The translations under genes were made by a program, and so were the position numbers. Below are positions 58,233-64,000 of a stretch of DNA of 64,000 bases, one piece after another. The notes below the pieces were generated by a model. That model was not told the DNA's origin, made no database searches, and was given only the letters and a program-made list of their open reading frames with translations. Position 1 is the stretch's first letter. The number at the start of each line of letters is the position of its first letter. Location of the stretch: NCBI GenBank assembly GCA_905221605.1, contig CAJNDS010002357.1, positions 594,831 through 658,830 on the forward strand. The letters run 5' to 3'. Source of the DNA: Symbiodinium natans. Taxonomy: Eukaryota > Sar > Dinophyceae > Suessiales > Symbiodiniaceae.

Positions 58233-61200
58233 ATGGCGGCTGAGAAGTTGGGATGGCGCAACTGGGCCAATCTGGCGGCCTACGTGGTGACGGGGCTGTG
58301 CTTGGGGAGATTCTTGAATTTCCCTGCTTTCCTTGTAAGAGAACCTATTCATGAATAAATAGTTTTCAAAGGGTTTAAGGCACAAGTCAGGTGAACTTTG
58401 CCACGACCTATGCCTCGCTGACTGGTCTCTTTGGGGCCACCAACACGGACCTCAGCGCCAAGTATCAGACCCTGGTAACTCCCGCAGGCCCATGGGGCGG
58501 TCAGAGGAGGGTTATAACCAGTACATAGTCACTAAAGTTACATGTCTACAATATATCTATCTATATATATATATATGCACATATATATATACATATACAT
58601 ATATATATATCGTTTAAGATCATGCAACACAATCGAGTACAAGATAATATAATATCATATATGGTACAATATGATGTCATATAGTGTAGTAAGTACATAA
58701 TAAATATATCAAAGTTTGTGTGTGTATATATGTATATGTATATATTTCTATATGTGTATGTGTATATATACATATGTATATATACATAATACATGAACTT
58801 AAACCCCAGTTAGACCTGCCCATGGCGCCTCCAAGTGCTGAGCCCCCCAAACCTCCCTGAACCCCTCAAGCCATAAAGCCCCTAAACCCTAAACCCTAAA
58901 CCCTAAACCCTAAACCCTAAACCCTAAACCCTAAACCCTAAACCCTAAACCCTGCAGGTTACGCCTTCTCCATCTGGGGCCCCATCTTCATCTGGGAGGG
59001 GATCTTCGCAGTGACTCAGATGCTCGCCAAGTCCCGAGGTCGGCAATTGGGACGTTTTTTTGGTTGATAATGTTATTATTATTATTATTGTATTATGATC
59101 ATCATTTTTTCTCTTTGTGTGTGTGTGTGCACGTTTGTTCTCGTGTTCCCTTTCTTATTTTTTCGGGGGGTTGAAGGAACCCTGAACCCTAAACCCCTAA
59201 AGCCTTAAACCCGGAGATCTTACCGAGGAATGCTTTTGCCACGGCCTTGCAGCCTTAGGGCCCCCCCCCAACCCTAAACGCCCTAAACCCTACAAGCCCT
59301 ACACTTACACCCTCGAAATCCTAAGAGCCCTACAGTAAAAGTCCTAGAAACCCCAGATTCCCCATGAAGCCTATAAACCCCAAATCCAAAACCCTAAACC
59401 CCTCTAAAAGCTCTAAACCCACTGACCCCTGTTACCCCAAGACCCTGAATGTCCTAAGCCCTATACGCCCTGCAAATCCTAAGCCCTAAAACATCCTCTT
59501 AGCCCGGAAAGCCTCAACCTCCCGGATTCGCAGACACTCTAGACCCTAAACCCGCCAAACCCTTCTAAACCCTCAAGAACCGCTATATAAGCCCGTATAA
59601 ACCCTTCAAAAAACCCATGAGCCCTTGTAAACCCGCACAAAACTCCCAAAAACCTATAGAAGCCCCTAGAGTTTCAACCCCGAGGTTTCGCAGCAGTCAG
59701 CTGATCTTCGACATGACACCCTTCTGGCTGTCAGCATGCGCCTTCCAGCACCTTAGGTGGTGAGATGGTCGCCCTTTTTGCTTGGTGAGCCCTAAACCCT
59801 AAACCCTAAACCCTAAACCCTAAACTCCATGGGGTCTAGGGGTGCTGGGGTTCAGGGGGTTCAGGGATGTAGGGGCTTCGGGTTTAGGGTATGTTTCGTG
59901 TATTTCGGGTTGAGAGGGTTAGGAGTCAGGGGTTTAGATTTTAGTGCTTGAGAGTTTAGGCTGTTGTTGGGCCCCTCTTTTTTGCGCCTGGGAAACCGAG
60001 CCCTGTGTGCTACCTGTACCCTAAACATTGAGCCTGCAACTTTGGATGTTCCCCCGACTAACAATCCTCAATAGGATCATATTTGGGGGGGGGGGGGGGG
60101 GGGTACTAGAATCCCATTAAGGACTGGGAGCACCCAACCCATGAATGCCTTAAAGCCTTTGTGACTCCTTTTCTGAGACCGATCGACAACCCTACACCAT
60201 CCAGCCTAGGCCCCAACCCTACTTCCTAAATCCCGGGCCAGTACCCTCAGCCCTTCTTTTGACAAGCCCTTGCAGAACCACCAACCGCAGCACTTAAACC
60301 CTAGCCCCAGGCCCTTCAACCCTAAACCCTAAACCCTAAACCCTATAAAACCCTAGCCAGGTGCGCTTGGACCTTGGCCTTCGCCCAGGAGATGATCACC
60401 TTGGCCTTTGTCTGTACCCTTGGCGGGCAGTTAAGGACCAAAGGAACCCTAGAAGGTTTACTAGGTAGGCCCTTGACGGGTTTAGGGTTTAGGGTTTCTG
60501 GTTTAGGGTTTAGGGTTTAGGGTTCAGGTTCCCTTATACTAGGATGTCCAGTAGTACCCTTATTCCCTTTTTGGGGGGGTTTAGGTTCCCTTAGAATCCC
60601 CTTTAAGCAAAAAAGGGGCACCCTTTTTAAGCCTTGGTTACTGGGCAGCCTAGTTGAAATATCGTCTTTTCCCTTATTGGGTTTAAGAGGATCATATTGA
60701 GGAATATTGTTCAGAGGGTCTTAAGGCCCAAGGGCCATCCTAGTTCAGGGTTGACATGCCCTAGTAAGGACCATAGTGGCATAGGGCATATATGATCCCA
60801 ATTTTGGGGTTCACTGGGTTTCCAAGTCTTTGTTGGTTGTCCACTTCTAGGGTTTTCAAGAAAGGTCTTGCTTCGGAATACGTTACGTTTTAGGGGATCC
60901 ACGAGGATCTCAGAATGTAGGACTGTATCTTCCAGAGGGTGTAACCCTAAACCCGAAACCCTAACCCTAAACCCTATACCCCAAACCCTATGCACCCTAA
61001 GCCTAAAAACCCAAACCCCCTTAAAACCCTAAACCTAAAACCCTGACTCCTAAACCCTAAACCCTAAGCCCTAAGCCCTAAACCCTAAGGCATGCTGGGG
61101 ATCCTGGCCTCGCTCCTGGCGGGTATGGCGCGCAGCGATCTCCAGCCGGTGACTCTGTCCCAGAGTAGGCCCTTGTTAGGGTTTAGGGTTTTGGGTTTTG

Positions 61201-63540
61201 GGTTTTGGGTTTAATCCGAGCTCTTGTTTAATTGGTGGGCCCCCCCCCCCACAATAAGGAATGCAGGGTTCCGCAATAGTTGGACCATGACCCTGCATTG
61301 ATTCTTTATTAAAAACAATAAGAGTGTATTGAAAGCAATAGGAATGTATAGAAACACAGATCGAAATTGCAGGTCCGAAGACACAAAAAAGGCCTACGAT
61401 CAGATTTTGCAAACCCCCCAAAAAAACATCTTTAAATGTGGGGGGTTATGTCCATACCAAATCCACCGTAATGGAAAGTAGTCTTTCGGCGGGCTTCCGG
61501 AGAAAAAAATCTTTAAATATGGGGGGGGGGTTAATTCAACAGGTGCTCGGATTAGGGTTTAGGGTTTAGGGGTACTAGGACCCAAGGCTAGTTGGTTTTC
61601 TTGGGTCTAGTTACCCTAAGCCCCAAACCCTAACCCTAAACCCTCTTGGGCCCAGGTGACCACTTCAGAGTTCTGGCTCGTGCGGGCGCCATTCTCCCTG
61701 CATGCAGGCGGATGGGGAAAAAACAAAAAGCCGAATAAACTCTTCTGAACCCCTATAGGCCCTCATAAACCCTCACAAGCCCTGTAATCTCGTAAAGTCT
61801 TAGAAGCCCTTATAATCTTTCAGAAACTTCTGAACCCTTGTAAACCCTTGTAAGCCCTCATAAACTCTTATAAGCCCTTATAAACTCTTCTAAGCCCTCT
61901 TAAGCAGGAGAAGTTTGAGTTTGAGAGAGGCTTCAGGATTTAAGGGATCCCTCCTTAAGACCTGTAAGTTTCCATGAGGTTGGATCATCGCGGCCAGCGC
62001 GGTGAACCTCTGCGTCATGGCCGATCGCCTTCACGCGGCGCCCTCGACGCAGCTGGCGCTGGCCATGCTCAGCTTCGCCGCCGTCGTGGGCCTGGCGCCT
62101 CGGCTGGAAACACTTGAGCAAGAGAGCTGGAATCATATACCCTAAACTCCAAACCCTGAACCCTATATGTGTGTGTATAGAAATATGTATATACCCTATA
62201 CCAGTAGAATCCCTATCAGGGTATAAGAACCCCTAAACCCAAAACCCTAAACCCTTTTGGGGCTTCATTTGGTCCTTAGAAGGTTCTTAGGGTAGTCACA
62301 TGGTCCCTTCGGAGCTATGGGCCCTTAAATGAGGACCCCTTGTATACCCCACATAACCCAAGGGCCCATACTCCAGAGCCCTTTAAAGGAGGTAAGGGGC
62401 CATCTCAAAGGACCATGCAGCCCTAAACCCCAAAACCCTAAAACCCAAAACCCTAAACCCCTAAACCCTAAACCCGAACCCTAAACCCTAAACCCTAAAC
62501 CCTAAACCCTAAACCCTAAACCCTAAACCCTAAACCCTAAACCCCCAACATGTGCTACTCTTAGAAAGGTGAGCATTCTCAGCTTTGCACCCCGGGGCGA
62601 CGCCATCGTCGGGTTGGTGGCCTCTTGGGCCCTGGCAGGACCGGCCGGAAGAAGGCTAGGGTTTAGGGTTTAGGGTTTAGGGTTTAGGGTTTAGGGTTTA
62701 GGGTTTAGGGTTTAGGGTTTAGGGTTTAGGGTTTAGGGTTTAGGGTTTAGGGTTTAGGGTTTAGTCTAAGCTGTCCCTTGCCGTTCTGCCTCGCGCTCCG
62801 TACTACCTGACAAACACCCTTCTGCATGAGCACGGGCGTCATGCGGCGATGCGAAACCCACAGCGCGAAACGGACCCCAGCGCGAGGCTGAATGGTCGAC
62901 CGAGCTTTGTTTTGAGAGTTGGAGTTCTGTTTGAGGCAGTAGAATGCTTCGGATAGAGTTGAAGCCTGTCAGTGACCGTTCTGCCTCAGACACCGTTCCA
63001 CCTGACAAAAACCGTTCTGCAGAGCGCACACGTTGCACGACGATGCGGAACTCAAAACGCGAAGCAGAACCCAGCGCGAGGCGGAATGGTTGTGGAAACC
63101 TTAGATTTAGGGCCGAGGGGCCGTGTGGGCAACGACCCTGGAGGTTGTAGCGACATCTGCCTGCTATAGAGGTTTTAAGGTGCCCTTTGGGGGGGAGCGC
63201 GGGTGAGGTTTAGGGTTTGGGGTTTAGGAGGTAGGGGGTGTGGGTTGTGGGAGGGGGGGGGGGATGGATGATTGCGTAGGGTTCCACCGTTTTCCGGGCC
63301 CTTGCTTGAAGAGGGCTCGGGCTGCTGCTAATTGTATCATTGACTGCAAGGCATGGAAATTCTAGGACCGGGAGCAGGCCCTTATTTGCTTTGTTAGGGT
63401 TGGGATTCCAACTCCCTTAAGACCAAAAAGGGTGCGCTTTTTATTCCTAGGCTACTCTTGGGTTGAGTGAAAGATGGAGAAGTGACCTGCTGCCAGGAAT
63501 CCGTAATGAGCTGGTCGAGGTGGGGCTGCAACCGTTCTGA
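58233..63540 (+). CDS. TspO-related tryptophan-rich membrane protein, 10 exons, 237 codons
   Basis: Exons 58233-58297, 58387-58487, 58958-59042, 59697-59756, 60361-60422, 61090-61148, 61656-61707, 61979-62094, 62579-62648 and 63497-63540 sum to 714 bases from ATG to TGA with every phase matching. Donors: GT three times, GC five, GA once. Acceptors are AG, mostly followed by G. The protein is multi-pass and Trp-rich: LSAKYQTLVTPAGYAFSIWG, then FWLSACAFQ, AWTLAFAQE, EFWLVRAPFSLHAGW and VGLVASWALAG. The PAG-FSIWG and PFS-x2-GW motifs are those of the bacterial tryptophan-rich sensory protein branch of the TspO/MBR family, membrane proteins that bind porphyrin-like ligands. The exon 3 donor is the least certain (GT at 59031 also fits phase). 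Introns hold telomeric repeats and several MITE-like families. Confidence 0.8.
58550..58795. repeat. TA-rich microsatellite in intron 2
   Basis: TATATA, ACATATA and TGTATA words across about 245 bases, with a more mixed AT-rich centre. Confidence 0.9.
58885..58953 (-). repeat. Telomere-like repeat, C strand, forming an intron 3' end
   Basis: Ten CCCTAAA units running directly into the acceptor CCCTGCAG of exon 3. Confidence 0.95.
59043..59696. other. Intron 3 of the TspO-like gene
   Basis: A TTA/TTG microsatellite (59068-59110) followed by 500 bases of worn CCCTAAA-like text with TATAAACCC and CCTAAG variants. Confidence 0.6.
60043..60135. mobile_element. MITE-like element, family B copy, with a G run
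   Basis: TGGATGTTCCCCC start, GGACTGGGAGCACCCA end, AATCCTCAATAGGAT and a run of about 20 G inside. Lies in intron 4. Confidence 0.6.
60478..60533 (+). repeat. Telomere-like repeat, G strand, near the start of intron 5
   Basis: Six TTTAGGG-type units 55 bases after the exon 5 donor. The other end of the same intron carries CCCTAAA text (60955-61088). Confidence 0.85.
60541..60650. mobile_element. MITE-like element, family E copy 3
   Basis: AGGATGTCCAGTAGTACCCTT start and CCTTGGTTACTGGGC end; nearly the same as 42101-42214. In intron 5. Confidence 0.75.
60657..60745. mobile_element. Short repeat element, family I copy 4
   Basis: CCCTTATTGGGTTTAAGAGG, ATCATATTGAGGAATATTG and GGGCCATCCTAG keep the family order. 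In intron 5. Confidence 0.55.
62290..62425. mobile_element. MITE-like element, family G copy 2
   Basis: AGGGTAGTCACATGGTCCCTT start, AAGGACCATGCAGCCCTA end, CCTTGTATACCCCACATAAC core as in the copy at 50607-50745. In intron 8. Confidence 0.65.
62431..62545 (-). repeat. Telomere-like repeat, C strand, before exon 9
   Basis: About 15 units, the last ten perfect CCCTAAA, ending 33 bases before exon 9. Confidence 0.95.
62657..62764 (+). repeat. Telomere-like repeat, G strand, after exon 9
   Basis: Fifteen perfect TTTAGGG units starting nine bases after the GA donor. Confidence 0.98.
62772..63095. mobile_element. Tandem pair of family H inverted-repeat elements
   Basis: Copy 1 (about 62780-62892) and copy 2 (about 62978-63089) each begin CCGTTCTGCCTC and end with AGCGCGAGGC(T/G)GAATGG, an inverted pair. 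The copies share CACGGGCGTCATGCGGCGATG-type text. In intron 9. Confidence 0.6.
63363..63465. mobile_element. MITE-like element, family D copy 4
   Basis: CTAGGACCGGGAGCAGGCCC start, CTACTCTTGGGTTGAG end, core GGGTTGGGATTCCAACTCCC. Ends 31 bases before exon 10. Confidence 0.65.
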
Positions 63541-63554
63541 AGCATTTGGCATTT

Positions 63555-63700
63555 GGGGGGTTTACGAAATTAGGGTTTAGGGTTTAGGGTTTAGGGCTTA
63601 GGGTTTAGGGTGTAGAGTTACCTTACTGAGGTCATTGTCTTATAAGGGGATCCTACTATTTGGGGTTTACGTTGGGGGTCCGTTATCTTGGTAAACCCCC
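63555..63700. mobile_element. MITE-like element, family A, with 5-bp duplication and internal TTTAGGG tract
   Basis: GGGGGGTTTACG at the left and GGTAAACCCCC at the right; CATTT directly outside both ends (63550-63554 and 63701-63705). Five TTTAGGG units (63571-63609) lie inside. Begins 15 bases after the TGA stop of the TspO-like gene. Confidence 0.75.
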
Positions 63701-63833
63701 CATTTGAGAGGTTGAAAGAGGTTTGCTGAAGACACGCCGCGTCCGTGACTTCATGTTTCTTCATGGCCCGACCTTGAAGGACCAATTCAACCCTTTCACA
63801 ATACCCTATGAAGGATTCAAGCTTGGGATGTTC

Positions 63834-63924
63834 CCCCCTTCTACCAACAGTCCTTCATCGGGATTACAAGAGGGCGTACTAGAATCATAACTAAGGACGT
63901 TTAGCAGAAGGGGGGAGCATTCCC
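63834..63924. mobile_element. MITE-like element, family B copy 5
   Basis: TTGGGATGTTCCCCCCTTCT start, AGAAGGGGGGAGCATTCCCA end: a 20-base inverted repeat with one extra base. Confidence 0.75.
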
Positions 63925-64000
63925 AGATACTAGCAGTATAGGGTAAATGGGCCCAAAATCTTAAGGTTCATTTGGGCCCCAAGGGGGTGGGTCCTGGGAG

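Overview
The window looks like nuclear DNA of a dinoflagellate, probably of the Symbiodiniaceae/Suessiales type. Four things point there: (1) short TTTAGGG/CCCTAAA arrays scattered everywhere; (2) very short exons joined by GT, GC and GA donors to AG acceptors usually followed by G; (3) a huge Copia polyprotein and a ubiquitin-like plus RCC1-repeat protein, both of styles I know from dinoflagellates; (4) a relic of the dinoflagellate spliced leader inside both LTRs. The species cannot be named from the sequence.

Layout. 1-23.8 kb is sparse: small MITE-like elements, an octamer purine repeat (7.9-8.4 kb), a 1-kb degenerate CCCCCTAAA tract (14.8-15.8 kb), a TG microsatellite (20.5-21.3 kb) and isolated candidate plus-strand exons of unrecognised genes (4.0-5.5, 10.2-10.7, 12.3-12.5, 17.9-19.3 kb). 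23812-33697 is a minus-strand LTR retrotransposon of the Copia class. Its polyprotein of about 2567 codons carries gag, zinc fingers, protease, a cytosine-methyltransferase-like domain, integrase, a 2-oxoglutarate/Fe(II)-oxygenase-like domain and the start of reverse transcriptase. Two further frames hold the rest of RT, RNase H and a membrane-anchored cysteine/histidine tail.

33.7-64 kb is a plus-strand run of genes cut into exons of about 30-130 nt (up to 729 nt in the RCC1 gene). In order: an unrecognised helical protein (34.9-38.8 kb), a ubiquitin-like/RCC1-repeat protein (40.0-41.7 kb, 464 codons reconstructed), an Arg/Gln/Glu-rich coiled-coil protein (43.2-52.5 kb), the 5' part of a GMP synthase gene (53.2-57.6 kb), and a 10-exon TspO/tryptophan-rich-sensory-protein-like membrane protein (58.2-63.5 kb, 237 codons). 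Introns consist of telomere-like repeats and at least eight families of roughly 75-150-bp inverted-repeat elements.

Main unusual signals: (i) a retroelement combining a methyltransferase-like and a demethylase/hydroxylase-like domain; (ii) that element primed, it seems, from the anticodon arm of initiator tRNA-Met, and flanked by outward-facing telomeric repeats with no target duplication; (iii) G-strand telomeric repeats tending to follow 5' splice sites and C-strand repeats to precede 3' splice sites, so many introns have complementary ends; (iv) a telomeric array inside the RCC1 gene bounded by a perfect 22-bp duplication and apparently spliced as a GA-AG intron. Exon boundaries are my own reading from splice signals and phase, not transcript evidence.
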